Shown here: piece by piece, positions 35,386 to 46,410 of the stretch
Layout of the letters: each line of letters opens with the position of its first letter
Position numbering within the stretch: the stretch's first letter is position 1
Assembly (NCBI GenBank): GCA_022702545.1
Contig: JAHRBC010000002.1
Span: 8,804,001 to 8,868,000 of the forward strand
Source: Phycomyces nitens
Taxonomy: Eukaryota > Mucoromycota > Mucoromycetes > Mucorales > Phycomycetaceae
Length of the DNA: 64,000 nucleotides
Direction: 5' to 3'
Program-made: the position numbers and the translations under genes
Notes under the pieces: model-generated
Databases searched by the model: none
Told to the model about the DNA's origin: nothing
Seen by the model: the letters and a program-made list of their open reading frames with translations, nothing else

Positions 35386-36595
35386 TTAATTTCTAACGGC
35401 CCATTCAGGTGGGGGAGGGACCATTCCCTCCGGGACTGCTACTTCGTCGACGCGGCCAAACTTTCGACGAAGCATCTGACGATGTCTTGTTCCCAAGCCG
35501 GCAAGCACGTAGTCATCGACGAGTTCAAGGAAATGATTGAACTAAAATATTCATTAGTATTCTATAAAAATAATAAACAATATTCTTTGCGAATTTATTT
35601 ACCTCGTCGCTTCGCCAGCTTGGGCGCGCAGTGAGGATGCGACGCCCGAACGAAGCATCGCTCCCTCATCGTCAGACTCACCCTCAGACATTGCTGCCTT
35701 TTGGATGAGATTGCTGCAGTCCCGGTCCATTTCTTGGTCAATCGCCGCCTTGTTATTGGAGTATGCCTCCCGGCGGCGAGTGAGATGCTGATGAAATATA
35801 TGATTGTCAATTGAGTTAATAGGAATCCTTTTCATAATAAAAATAATAACTCACGTCCGCCTGACGGCCATTTCTTCTTGAGCGAGCATTCGCTTCTGCT
35901 CGCTTCTCAAAAGACTTCTTCTCCTGAGTCCGCCTTCCATTGAAGTTGGTGTATATACACCGGCGGAGGTCAGGGTACCTCAACCCAGACTCGAGAAACC
36001 TTGGCTGGAGATAGGCCATTATCTCGAGTACCAACTCTTTGTTGGGACTCTCGTTAAAGGCCACGTCCGTTCTCCAGCTAGGCTTTCGGTTGTTAGCCTC
36101 AACCAAGTCTGGGTTGTTGGACCTGAAGTTTTGGGTCTTCAGGTAGCGTCTGATGAAGCCCTAATATATTTTTAGAAGGTATTAGACTAGCAATATATTT
36201 CAATAGTATATACTCACATACGCGCGGTTGGTTTCCTGCATTTGAGGAGCTTCAAACGCAGCAAGTGCAACCACAGTGGGGGAGAGAGGAGCAGCAGCAA
36301 CGGGAGCAGCAACAATGAGGGCAGCAACAATGGGGGCAGCAGCAACGGAAGCAGCAGCAACGGGGGCAGAAGAAGTTGCCCCAGGGACATTTCCAAAACC
36401 ATCCAAGATGGCAATGGTACTGGCACCATCTTGGATGATAACACCAAGCCTGGTGTCCATGGTGGCTAGCCTGGTGCCAACAGAACGCACCTCTCCAGTC
36501 ACATTGGACAAACCAGCCTCCACACTGGTCAATCTGTCCATCAATTCCCTGAACTCGTCGGTTGTTCGAGGAGCAATTGCACGTCTGTTTGCCAT
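35386..36595 (-). pseudogene. TE2 copy 1 gene B, one-base deletion in exon 3
   Basis: Minus-strand exons are 36595-36218, 36160-35855, 35787-35603 and 35541-35386 (378, 306, 185, 156 nt), with phase-0 junctions. It starts MANRRAIAPRTTDEFREL, has a coiled-coil region, then a Val/Ala/Pro-rich stretch. Exon 2 has NNRKPSWRTDV and a basic tail rich in R. Exon 4 ends PPPPEWAVRN, matching the LPEWAIKN end in TE6. Exon 3 lacks one T (CTCCCTCATC here, CTCCCTTCATC in copy 2), so the conserved RPSWRSDE is read out of frame. The gap from 35238 to 35385 between the two convergent genes holds no gene. Confidence 0.85.
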
Positions 36596-37011
36596 AATCT
36601 ACAAAATATCAAATAATAATTTTCAATTGTTAATTGTCTTTATTTCATGGGATCTCATATAAAATATGTAATGTCTTATACATACAATTGATATTTGTTT
36701 TATTGAAAGGTTTTGGGAAGCAGAAGGGTGTGTTGTGTGTGAACAGGCCTTTGAGAATATAAAATACAGAGTATTTATAAAAAAAGAGTTTGATGAGCGG
36801 ATCCAAACACTTCTTGTACACACTAATGAATGGCTCCATTTGTTTTTAGATTCTATCCATTACACCTATTCTGTCTCTGTTTCAAATTATATATCCTTGT
36901 ATTCTTTTCTTTTTGCTCTTTTTCCTTTCCCTTGTTTCCTATATCCGGGCCCATTTTTTCTTTCTTTTTTACACCTCTTTACACTAAAAAATCGGCGGCT
37001 TCTTTATAAAC
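36596..37011. other. TE2 region between gene B and the micro-exon array
   Basis: Probable gene B promoter on the minus strand plus a pyrimidine-rich stretch. A TATAAA lies at 37005-37010, directly before the candidate first exon. No coding sequence is recognised here. Confidence 0.5.
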
Positions 37012-39006
37012 ATGCGCTCATTCCAATACATCCTGCCTGCATTGCTCATCCAAACAATCTGTGGTCAGTTGAATGTGCCTTTAGCATCTCGCAAATTATC
37101 CTGACTCTCTTTTTTTATTTTATAGACCTCCTCAACTCACACAGCTTTATTATATGGTTCAATCATCAATATTGGGCTAAAAAATCTTTTTGTGTCAAAC
37201 GATTTTCTATTCTAACGTTGCTTATTTTATTGTAGACCACACCACCAATCACCCCATCTACCTCTTCCTTCATGTACGATTGTAATCATAATGGTAATAT
37301 CTTTTTTTGGTCTTTATATTTTTTATAATATTATTCTGATCCTCTCTTTTTATCTTATAGCCTTCCGCCACTCACACAGTCTATTATATTGGTATCGTCA
37401 TCAGTGTCATGGTAAAAAGAACCTTTTGGTGTCAAACTTTTTTGTCCAACGTTGTTTATTCTACTTGGGTCACCCCCATCACACCCTGTCCATCTCTTCC
37501 ATCATCTACAACTTGTTATCATAATGGTAATGCCATTTCTTGGTCTATACTTTTCTATAATATTATTGTTATTCTCTCTTTTTATTTTATAGACATATTT
37601 CGTTCACACGCCTATTATATGGTATGGTCATCAGTGGCATGGTAAAAAATCGTGTCAAATAATTTTCCCCTTTAACGTTTCTTATTCTACTGTAGACCGC
37701 CGCCATCAATCACCCCATCTGGCTTCCCCATCATCCTCAACTGTTATCATAATGGTAATGCTGTCTCTTAGTCTTTATACTTTCCATAACACTATTCTGA
37801 TTCTCTCTTTTTATCTTATAGACCTCCTCTACTCAAACGGTCTATTATATGGTATCGTCATTGGTGGCTTGGTAAAAAATATTTTCGTGTCAAACTATTT
37901 TATCCTCTAACGTTTCTTATTCTACTATAGACCGCCGCCATCAATCACCCCATCTGGCTTCCCCATCATCCTCAACTGTTATCATAATGGTAATGCTGTC
38001 TCTTAGTCTTTATACTTTCCATAACACTATTCTGATTCTCTCTTTTTATCTTATAGACCTCCTCTACTCAAACGGTCTATTATATGGTATCGTCATTGGT
38101 GGCTTGGTAAAAAATATTTTCGTGTCAAACTATTTTATCCTCTAACGTTTCTTATTCTACTATAGACCGCCGCCATCAATCACCCCATCTGGCTTCCCCA
38201 TCATCCTCAACTGTTATCATAATGGTAATGCTGTCTCTTAGTCTTTATACTTTCCATAACACTATTCTGATTCTCTCTTTTTATCTTATAGACCTCCTCT
38301 ACTCAAACGGTCTATTATATGGTATCGTCATTGGTGGCTTGGTAAAAACTCTTCGTGTCAAACTATTTTCTCCTTTAATGTTTCTTATTCTACTATAGAC
38401 CGCCGCCATCACTGTCCACCCCATCTGGCCCCTTCATCATCTACGACTGGTTATCATAATGGTAATGCCTTTTCTTGGTCTTTATCTCTTTCCATAATAT
38501 TATTCTGGCTATTTACTAATATTGTTCTATACTCTTAATAAGAATCTATTGTTGGTCATCACGTAACATCCCTCTACTTAATTGTCAACTCTGTTTCTGG
38601 TATGTAAATCGATTATTCTATTACCCAATTCACCCATACTAATTTACTTTACCCCATCTCTAGTCAATCTAATCATACAAGATGCCATGCCATGCCGCAC
38701 AACTCAGCCCCACTTTGTCCGTTCTTATCCATCCCTTACAATGTAAGTATAAAATACCTCGCATCTTGAACAACACCCGCACTCTTGAATATATGTCACT
38801 AATATAACTTTTATTGTATTAGAATGCTGCCGCAACCACCCAAATCGCCGTCGGTCCCTATTTTCAGGTATTGTTCAGTAGTGAAGCACCCGATCCAAGT
38901 AGTATCAAGTAGGCCGGTAGAAGCGGCAAGGATAAACAGTAATAGTATTAGAGCTTGTGTACAGAACCATTCTATTCTTTCCAATAAACACAAATATAAA
39001 CCATAA
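37012..39006 (+). CDS. Candidate micro-exon gene with signal-peptide-like first exon
   Basis: Exon-like blocks: 37012-37063 (MRSFQYILPALLIQTICG, hydrophobic, signal-peptide-like), 37126-37156 and 37236-37293. Repeated pairs follow inside 235-bp units: about 30 nt starting ACCTCC, and about 59 nt starting ACCGCCGCC. Each block is preceded by a T-rich tract and TATAG or TGTAG and followed by GTAAT or GTATCG. The tail blocks are 38543-38599 (57 nt), 38664-38742 (79 nt, GTAAGT donor) and 38823-39006, ending ...NKHKYKP and TAA. Exon 1, the 30-nt block, a 63-nt version of the larger block and the 57-nt block all keep phase 1; the 59-nt and 31-nt versions do not, so the present copy may be decayed or rely on exon skipping. 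No family is recognised. Frame choice in the tail is uncertain because two frames are open. Confidence 0.4.
37200..38460 (+). repeat. Tandem array of about 235-bp units, six units
   Basis: Units can be phased on TAACGTTTCTTATTCTAC. Starts near 37215, 37449, 37676, 37911, 38146 and 38380 give spacings of 234-235 bp. The three central units are identical by eye, the outer ones diverged. The copy at 1103-1799 has four units, and the copy beyond 63940 is cut by the window. Confidence 0.88.
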
Positions 39007-39436
39007 GCCTAATAAGTACGGGGTATAAAACAATGGGGGGATCATTCTATGCTTGATTGCACAGTAATAGTATTCGATGATTGGTTAATTGCTTGAGGAT
39101 ATCCTTGATACCATGGAGAAAGCCAGCTTCTCCCCAACTTTATTTGCTGTGTGTAATCGTCTTTTCAATTTATAAACACATAATCTATTACACTAAAAAC
39201 ATAGTTTTAAGCACAAAAATCTGGTAAACACCAAAAATCTATATGCAGAAAAAGCTAACGAACCCTACTCTCCCAAAAGTTTTCAACTTTGCACCTGTAT
39301 GAGATTCGACTTTGAGCCCAGGAGAAACCTTGCTTACTCCCATACTCGTAGTATTCTGTTCTCCCCTGAAAACCTAAACTTTTCCCCTATTTATTTCTGG
39401 TTATATACATGGTTTTACCCCACAGTTTTTGCAGTG

Positions 39437-39963
39437 GTTGTCACTGGTGAAGTTTGGGTGCTTGATATAGCCATTGATTAATTTCTATAAATTGGTTTTA
39501 GATACTCTTCTTATTGATTTTATGTCTAGTCAAGACTTACTGAGATCTTTGGATATCTCTTTCCAACAACATAGGGTTCCTCACCCCGAGGTACCAAACT
39601 GGCCACTGCAATTGTTCTTGCAGGAGTATTCCCACCAGACAAAATATCCTTGATGCTGATTTGGCCAGTGACAAGTCTATCAATGACCTTCTCAAGCTGC
39701 GAAATTGACGTCTTGCAATCACCCACTTCACTTGCAATTGTCTTGTTTTGATTTTCAAGAGAATCCATCTTGATGTTTGCCAAGTTTAGCAAGCTACGGA
39801 TTTCATTATCATCCTGGTAATTGGATGTCTCTTCTGCTGTTACAGTGGCCGAAGTAGATGCAGTGGTAAGTTCACTGTTCTGGACATTAGCCATAGCACT
39901 ACGCATAATAGATGCATAGATAGGACTACTGGTAGAGATTTTGGAGATGTCAAAGTTGTTCAT
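39437..39963 (-). pseudogene. TE1p gene B, exon 1 and start of exon 2
   Basis: Exon 1 (39963-39541, 423 nt, phase 0) begins MNNFDISKISTSSPIYA, has a coiled-coil middle (NLANIKMDSLENQNKTI) and ends GKRYPKIS at a GTAAGT donor. That is the same end as GKRHPKIS in TE6. After a 56-nt intron, exon 2 opens with KLINGYIKHPNFTS (39484-39437), the counterpart of SLINGYIKKPRFTS, and stops at the TE2 border. The rest of exon 2 and exons 3-4 are absent. Confidence 0.88.
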
Positions 39964-40430
39964 TTTCTATATGAATAAATGTTTAAATGACAATTATTAA
40001 TATTTTATCTTTATGATATTATAATGTTTCTTACAAGTAAAGAAGTATAATGAACTGTTACTGATGTTTATTCTACAATATATAATCATATTTTACAATG
40101 ACTTGCTTAAAACTAATTAGTGTCTTTTATTGATTAAATAAAGCGTCTAACTGTAAAATGAAAATGACGATTATATTATGTTTTTGGGATTATTGATTTT
40201 AGAGACCGCACTTTTTTTAGGGGTAAACCACCTTGGAACTCAAATTATTTTTTGTTCTTTCTCTTTTGCCTCTTGCTCTTATACACATACTGGTAATTAT
40301 TTTATTCTTATTATTTTATGTAATTACTTAATAATTTTGCCATTATCTTTACAGATCATCAACAAGCTTCTTCTCTTTGGTCATTTTACATGGTTTAATA
40401 ACATAAAATAATATTTGCTCAAAGCTTCTC
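39964..40430. other. TE1p right-side sequence before TE3
   Basis: AT-rich region upstream of the minus-strand gene B fragment. On the plus strand, 40200-40311 and 40382 onward look like exon pieces (GTAATT donor, TTTACAG acceptor), but no product is recognised. It resumes at 43918 after TE3. Confidence 0.4.
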
Positions 40431-43400
40431 CACTACGGCGGAAAAAACGGTAGCTAACTACCGTTTTGGTAGCATTACTACCGTTTTTTCCCACCAAGAA
40501 AACGGTAGTAAAGACTCTGTATAAGGCGATTTCGGTAGCTGTTACCGTTTTTTTAGTGCGAAAAAAAAGGGTAGTTATGACGCAGGAATAGGCACAGCTA
40601 CCGTTTTTTTTATCCAACCAAAATCGTTTCTTTATATACTATAGCCTCTCTTTTATATTACTTTATATACTAGCACCCATTCTTTTTTTACTGCCATTTA
40701 TTTGAAATAATGGTTTATTTTTTATTATAATTTCGATTTATTTCAAATAATATTAAAATATATATAATAATAATATAGAAACATACCAAAAGCAAATACT
40801 ATTTAATATTATAAAACGTATATGGTACAAACCTTTTACTCAAGCTATACACGATGCCAACAACATGTTGTTATGACTTGGATGGCCTTTGGTCTTCACC
40901 GATTGCTATAAAAATATTGTGGTCAGAGAATGAAGCAATCAAATAAACCGAGCTTATTATTTTGGATAGCATACCAGTATACGTTGTGCTTGTCAATCGA
41001 CGTGCCAAGCATCTTGTTATGGATCACTGTCATGACTTGGATAGCACCTTTGGTCTTCATCGATTGCTATAAAAATATTGTGGTCAGAGAATGAAGCAAT
41101 CAAATAAACCAAATATAATGTTTTGGGTAGCATACCAGTATATATTGTGCTTGTTAATCAGCGTGCCGAGCATCTTGTTGTGGATCACTGTCATGACTTG
41201 GAAGGCCTTTGGTCTTCATCAATTGCTATAAAGATATCGTGGTCAGAGAATGAAGCGATCAAATAAACCGAGCATATTGTTTTTGATAGCATACCAGTAT
41301 ATATTGTGCTTGTTAATCGGTATACCAAGCATCTCTTGAATTAATGCCACTATATGGAACGTACAGATGTAAATACTAGATGCAGTAGAAGGAGAGTAGA
41401 GAATGCGGAATATGATTAATTAAAGAGTGTAAACATATTATAATATTCTTACCATAGAAAATATATTGCTGTAAAGTCAGCTCATAAGATTTAAAACTAA
41501 TTCGAATATAATGGTAGTTGGCAGAATGAGTACATCATTAAGAAAACAATATGCATATTCTACAGAGATTCCCAGGTAGGGAGGTGGGGAACGACAAACT
41601 TTAGTGTAATATAGCTGTAAAAAATTTTCACCTTTTTTTAGTGTCTGAAAAATTATGAGATGAGTGTTTCATTCCTTGATTAAAGATAGCAGAGCTGAAG
41701 ATGTGGTATACAAGATTCCAATCGGATGTTTATGTCATTGACAACCTTACATAAGGGAGGGTCATTTAGTTTTACTTCAAAAAAGTAGAGCAAAGAAAAG
41801 AAAAGAAATATAAACTAACCTCGGCATAATACAGCTATAAAAAAATTTCATTTTTTTGGTGCTTGAAAAAGGGCGAGATGTGTGTTTCATTCCTAGATTA
41901 AAAACAACAGAGCTGAAGATGTGGTATACAAGATGCCAATCGGGCATTTATTAAGGTGGCAATCTTACGTGATGGAGGGTTATTCGATTTTATTTCAAAG
42001 GAGAGGACCAAAGCAAAGATAAAACAGCTAAAGGAAAAGAGGAAAAGAAAAAGTGCGCTAAAACATATACTAAAAATATGAGAGAACCAATAAGAGCAGC
42101 CTAAAGAATATTAAAGCCCTGGTCTGTTTCTCTTTGATGAAGGCTCATTGCTCATTCCTAGTGGTGTAAACCTATATCAAACAGTAGAAATATTATATTA
42201 ATATTAAATTGAGAATAGATGAGCAACAAAAAGCTCTAACTTACAGTACATCTGTCATGATTGGTGATTCAGCCTCGTCATCTGTTTGAAATACCTCATC
42301 TTCTGAAAGAAAAGAACTGGTTGCTCCTTCCTGCTATAACATAATAAAAATATTGTATTAATTATAATGTATATTCAAATGTTTGTTAATTAATAAACTT
42401 GCCTGGCTGTTCTCTGCCATTTCTCTCTTATGAGTCTGGTTTGCACTCTTAAAGGTATCTTGAAGAATATTCTTGGCACACCACATTCTTTTGCACTTGT
42501 AAATGTGGAGTGCTATTGTCCTAGCCGTGCCTCACTGGCCACAATCATTGATGACAGGTACGTTGATTTTGTCATCATTGACCAAGAAGTGTCTTTGCTG
42601 CTATTGCTATTATTAGTCAAATAATCTCTTACCTACCCATAGAAAAAGTAATTAGAGTATACTCCAAGCTTATCACGTCAAACTTGAAGGGCGGTAGAAA
42701 TGCCAGTTTGCTTGTTGAGCGCTTTGCTGTTCATAGCTTTGTCAGTTCAGCAAACAGCTCTCAGAATTATCCTAGTACAAGTCAGCCGTCCACATATAAT
42801 GAAGCAAGTTTCTTAGATCTTCCAGATTGTGTAAGTGCTGCCCAGCTATGGGAGCCATTCAACTGACATGCCAGCTTGAATGATGATGACGTGGAAGGTG
42901 TCAGCAGCCCTGTTGTCAAGAATACTTTGGCAAAGTACTATGTGCGAAACAGTGGTATGAACAGTATTGAACTTGATGACCCAACGATTGTTGTTGCTTC
43001 TCGTCTTTGGAAAAATTCAACTGTGCATGCTTCATGAATGTACCGAAGAATAAAAAATGAGACCAGACGTGGCAATCATCATGTGATGTTTACCTGTCTG
43101 TACAGAAAGTGAGTATTGGTATTAGTCAAAATACAAAATAGAGATCACTTGCATTTTTTATATTTTTATCTAGCCGTCACAATATAACTATTCAAAGCTG
43201 GTTTGTTGGCACCGTGGAATTTTATTTCGAGCATAAAGAGGTTGATGGCACACCGCACTTTCTGGCATTCGTTGAAGTGATGAAAGAGCATGGTACAGCA
43301 GCCCATGACTCATCTGTGCCAATCGTAATACGGCGGTCACACAGCTCAACTAGACAAACAACCCAGTCAAAATATGCCATTATCAATGTGGATGACATTC

Positions 43401-43917
43401 AGCATCAAGTTGGGCTCATCCAGTACCCTCCGAGTAGTAATCAGTTCTTTATCATTGCACCATATTACGTGTTTAATGACAATCTGCGTGTGACCATGAG
43501 TAACCTTGCCACTTTATTAGCCATTTTATTTGGTATTGATATTTATAAGGAAAGAAAAAGAAAAAGAAAATTTTTATAATGTCAAAAACAAAAAAATTGT
43601 TTCAAAAAAACGGTAGTTATGCTACCGTTTTGTTCACACAGGGAAAAATTATTTTTCTCAAGAATGCTCAACATCTTTAACACCAAATAAAATGCTCATT
43701 TCAATAAACAAGGTTGCCTAAAAATTTACGGACCCTTTCTATGGTACTACAACTACCTCATTGTCAGATGAAAAGACATTCCATGCGACTTTTATGAATC
43801 GGGATCGATGACATTACCTTTCAACCACAATCTGCGGAGATAAAGTGCTCTAAAATCATAAAAAACGGTAGTTATGCTACCGTTTTTGGCACAGCTACCG
43901 GTCCTTCCGCCGTAGTG
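40431..43917 (+). mobile_element. TE3: non-autonomous CACTA element (CACTACGGC family)
   Basis: Begins CACTACGGCGGAAAAAACGG and ends ...CCGCCGTAGTG, 3487 bp, with CTC duplicated (40428-40430, 43918-43920). Both subterminal regions carry ACGGTAG/CTACCGT palindromes. The interior includes three diverged copies of a GTCATGACTTGGA...CTTTGGTCTTCA segment at 40860-41340 and a degraded transposase at about 42440-43580. TE5 is an inverted close relative. The remainder (41340-42400) is AT-rich and holds no gene. Confidence 0.92.
42430..43579 (+). pseudogene. Degraded transposase C-terminal region in TE3
   Basis: Separate open pieces line up with TE5 (55700-54642, minus). They include NLKGGRNASLLVERF, an AQLWEPFN piece followed by a stop, SSPVVKNTLAKYYVRNSGMN, a stop before MYRRIK, an intron-like GT...AG gap, and MEFYFEHKEVDGTPHFLAFVEVMKEHG with VDDIQHQVGLIQYPP. 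The last domain resembles in position the C-terminal HVFAYVRW...ILPVHRIL domain of the intact transposases, so I read it as the end of a different CACTA transposase. Stops and missing N-terminal motifs make it non-functional. Confidence 0.7.
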
Positions 43918-44936
43918 CTCTTTACTAATGACTTGATGCCTCCAGTCATCACAGCTTTGCATGTCACTCAATCTTGTAATCAAACATCATGGTAAGCTAT
44001 TATATTATTACAAATTATATATATCTCTTTACTTATACATATATAACTATGTTCTATTCTCTATTAGATATATTAAGAATCTCATCCGCATGCCTGAACA
44101 AACAATCACACAGGTAAGAAAACCGCTGATAATATAGTATATATGAATATCTAGAATACTAATAACTTTACAATTCTTAGACAATCTCAACTGACAGCTA
44201 ATATGCTGAGATATTCTCATGAATCTATCAAGTAGTCCATCTACTCACGATATCAACATTGTAAGTACAACAGCAAATAATTTGATCCATTACGATTATT
44301 TAATTAATCTTTGCTCCTATTACTATTAAATAGCACCATTCTTCTCCAAGACAGTACCCAATATCTATCAGGTAGGAACTTGTTGGTCTTGCTATATGCA
44401 AAATATCAAACAATACTCTAGAAATAGCATATATATTATTATTATATGATTAGAGCATTCATCTAGAAATATATATATTAAATAAATAAAAAATAAATAA
44501 AAAACAATTTATTTTTTAAAAATCAACAAATGAGGCTTGTATGTAAACGTATGATACGGTGCTTTTCAGTCTAAAAGACATTATTTCCCTTTGCTTTTCA
44601 GTCTAAAAGACATTATTTCCCTTTGCTTTTCAGTCTAAAGACATTATTTCCCTTTGATTTTCAGTCTAAAGACACTATTTCCCTTTGCTTTTCAGCCTAA
44701 AGAGATGAGTTACTGAGGTTAAAAGTAAAGGATATGAATAGATTGTAAATCGCGATATTGCGATTAGCTTTATATGGCACAAAATACAATAAATAATAGG
44801 CTTACTCGACACGAAATATAAAATAAACTAGACCTCTTTAATAACAGAAAAGTTGGGGGGTATCAAAGGTTTTTCAAGCGGAACTAAAGACCTATTTCTC
44901 TGATAGACCAGGCGTCATTCCCTATAGTATCATTCA
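43918..44936. mobile_element. Probable TE1p right-end remnant
   Basis: Continues the sequence interrupted by TE3 (CTC duplication). It has short exon-like blocks separated by GTAAG...AG intervals between 43918 and 44370 that do not join into a convincing frame. A 31-32-bp repeat (GCTTTTCAGTCTAAAAGAC and variants) occurs four and a half times at 44561-44705. No terminus is found before the gypsy E fragment. Confidence 0.45.
44561..44705 (+). repeat. Short tandem repeat, 31-32 bp, about 4.5 copies
   Basis: Unit GCTTTTCAGTCTAAAAGACA plus TTATTTCCCTTT. Copies begin at 44561, 44593, 44625, 44656 and 44687, with small differences. Placed like the AGTGAGGGAATGG subterminal repeats of TE6, so it may serve as a binding-site array. 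Confidence 0.85.
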
Positions 44937-45002
44937 TATTTGTATGGTGGAGAAATATAGATTGAAATAACAATAAATTGATGATGGTACTTTAATACTA
45001 CA

Positions 45003-45241
45003 GATATTTCTCCACCATAAAATTGTATACTTTTTCCAGTGGTATCCACAGCAGAGTGAAGATCTTCAAGAAAACTTTGATCGGCGGTGAGACAAGGGTC
45101 ACAGTTCTCTTCAGAAATAGTCTTGTTCTCTTCATTGGTAACAACTTTATACTGGTCACAAATTTCTTTATTACTCAAATGTTCAATAGGCTCATTATTG
45201 ATACTGGCCTGTGGGGAGGAATTTTCTTCCATTGTACACAA
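45003..45241 (-). pseudogene. Gypsy family E pol, N-terminal stub
   Basis: Starts after gag in the -1 frame and contains ADQSFLEDLHSAVDTTGKS, aligning with [18 protein letters not shown] of the family A pol just before its protease DSG motif. It is cut near 45003, where an inverted copy of its last bases begins. Protease, RT and integrase are missing. Confidence 0.75.
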
Positions 45242-45252
45242 CCGACCTCCCG

Positions 45253-46374
45253 TTACGGTTGTGTTTCGCGAAAATCCTGCTTCTTTCGGTGCTCCTCATC
45301 CAACTGCTTAATCACAGCCATGCGTTGTCTGCAATTCCTCTTGATATGGCCGGGCTTGCCACACCAATGGCAAGTAGCACTGGTTCGTGCTGGCTGGGGA
45401 TGGGACTGGTAGTTGTTGCGGCGGCCATTGATTGCATCCAGGTCCATGGGCTCGGGTCCACTATACTGCTGGTATTGTGGTTGGTACTGTGGCTGGTATT
45501 GTTGAGGCAATGGGGCAGGCGTGTACATTTCTTGTTGACCAAGCTGGAGACCACTGGCATATGCCAAGGCAATATTACAGGCATTGTCAACGTTGACAGG
45601 GCGGGCAGCAAGGACATTACCACGCACACTTGGGTGGAGACCTCGGACAAACTTGTCAAGAGCTTCTTCGTTGTTCATCCCAGGAAGCTCCAACTGGATG
45701 TCTTGGAAGGCATTGATGTACTCGGCCACAGTTCCTCTTTGGTATAGTCTTGCGAGGCGGTCCCTAGAGGTCTGTAACAAGTATACTGGGCGGAATTCTC
45801 CTGAAAGAGCAAGTCTAAATTCGTCCCAGGTTGTTGGATGCTTCTCCTTGAGTTCCATTCGTCGCCACCAAGTGTCGGCTCGGTCACGCAGCAGGTTCAC
45901 TGCAAAATCACAGGCTCTGGTGGGGGTGAAATTGTAGTACTTGGTGTAATGTTCGACTGCACGCAGCCAACCATCGACAACTGCGGCAGATCGTTCTCCT
46001 CTAAAACAATCTGGTTGTTTTATACGTTCTGCTCGCGAGTCTTGCTGTGCAGTTACTGCCTTCATCGCTTCAGCCACAGCTGCTGCTATGGCTTTGGCTG
46101 TGACTGTGACAGGTGGAGGGGCCATTTCTTCTGGTTTTCTGTTCTTTCCTGTTAGTTTCGCGGCAAGGTGTTGGGCAAGTTCGGACCACTTTTCTTCTCG
46201 TGCAGGAGTACTCTTGATTCTTTGTTCTTCGGGTACGTATGGTACACGCCGGTTCTTCTTATAGTCGGTTACTAGTTCGCTGGGTAACAAGTTCTGGACT
46301 CGTTCTTCAATCTCGAACTGTCTAAGTGTTTTGTTGTCAAGTGTTTCTTGGTGTCTTTCAACCGGATTCATCAA
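45253..46374 (-). CDS. Gypsy family E gag, 373 aa, intact
   Basis: Starts MMNPVERHQETLDNKTLRQFE. It has a capsid-like central part (CDFAVNLLRDRADTWWRRMEL, FRPVYLLQTSRDRLARLYQ, YINAFQDIQLELPGMN) typical of Ty3/gypsy gag, a Gln/Tyr/Pro-rich linker, and one zinc knuckle, CHWCGKPGHIKRNC (C-x2-C-x4-H-x4-C). It would form the virus-like particle and bind RNA. The family A gag at 47742 is clearly related (same order, about 45 percent similar by eye). Gag is intact while pol is lost. Confidence 0.92.
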   Translation of the reverse strand: MMNPVERHQETLDNKTLRQFEIEERVQNLLPSELVTDYKKNRRVPYVPEEQRIKSTPAREEKWSELAQHLAAKLTGKNRKPEEMAPPPVTVTAKAIAAAVAEAMKAVTAQQDSRAERIKQPDCFRGERSAAVVDGWLRAVEHYTKYYNFTPTRACDFAVNLLRDRADTWWRRMELKEKHPTTWDEFRLALSGEFRPVYLLQTSRDRLARLYQRGTVAEYINAFQDIQLELPGMNNEEALDKFVRGLHPSVRGNVLAARPVNVDNACNIALAYASGLQLGQQEMYTPAPLPQQYQPQYQPQYQQYSGPEPMDLDAINGRRNNYQSHPQPARTSATCHWCGKPGHIKRNCRQRMAVIKQLDEEHRKKQDFRETQP

Positions 46375-46410
46375 AATTTATTAGGAGGAAAAATAGCTTC
46401 AGCTACCAAT

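Larger units (their letters stand above)
31861..39436 (+). mobile_element. TE2 copy 1: CACTA element with transposase, gene B and a micro-exon array
   Basis: Begins CACTGGGAAAACGGTGGGC at 31861 and ends ...CCCCACAGTTTTTGCAGTG at 39436, 7576 bp. The same start is at 58593 (copy 2) and the same end at 2860, which fixes both borders. Left flank CTA and right flank GTT do not match, so no 3-bp duplication is visible. It contains the transposase (plus), gene B (minus, convergent) and, near the right end, the candidate micro-exon gene. Confidence 0.9.

Noticed and set aside
36242..36662. Plus-strand Ser/Asn/Gly-rich and Ala-rich ORFs
   Set aside because: They are antisense to exon 1 of gene B, which has a conserved start and splice sites.
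40440..40620. Palindromic ACGGTAG repeats as a CRISPR array
   Set aside because: Spacing is irregular and the motifs recur only at the ends of CACTA elements in a eukaryotic sequence.
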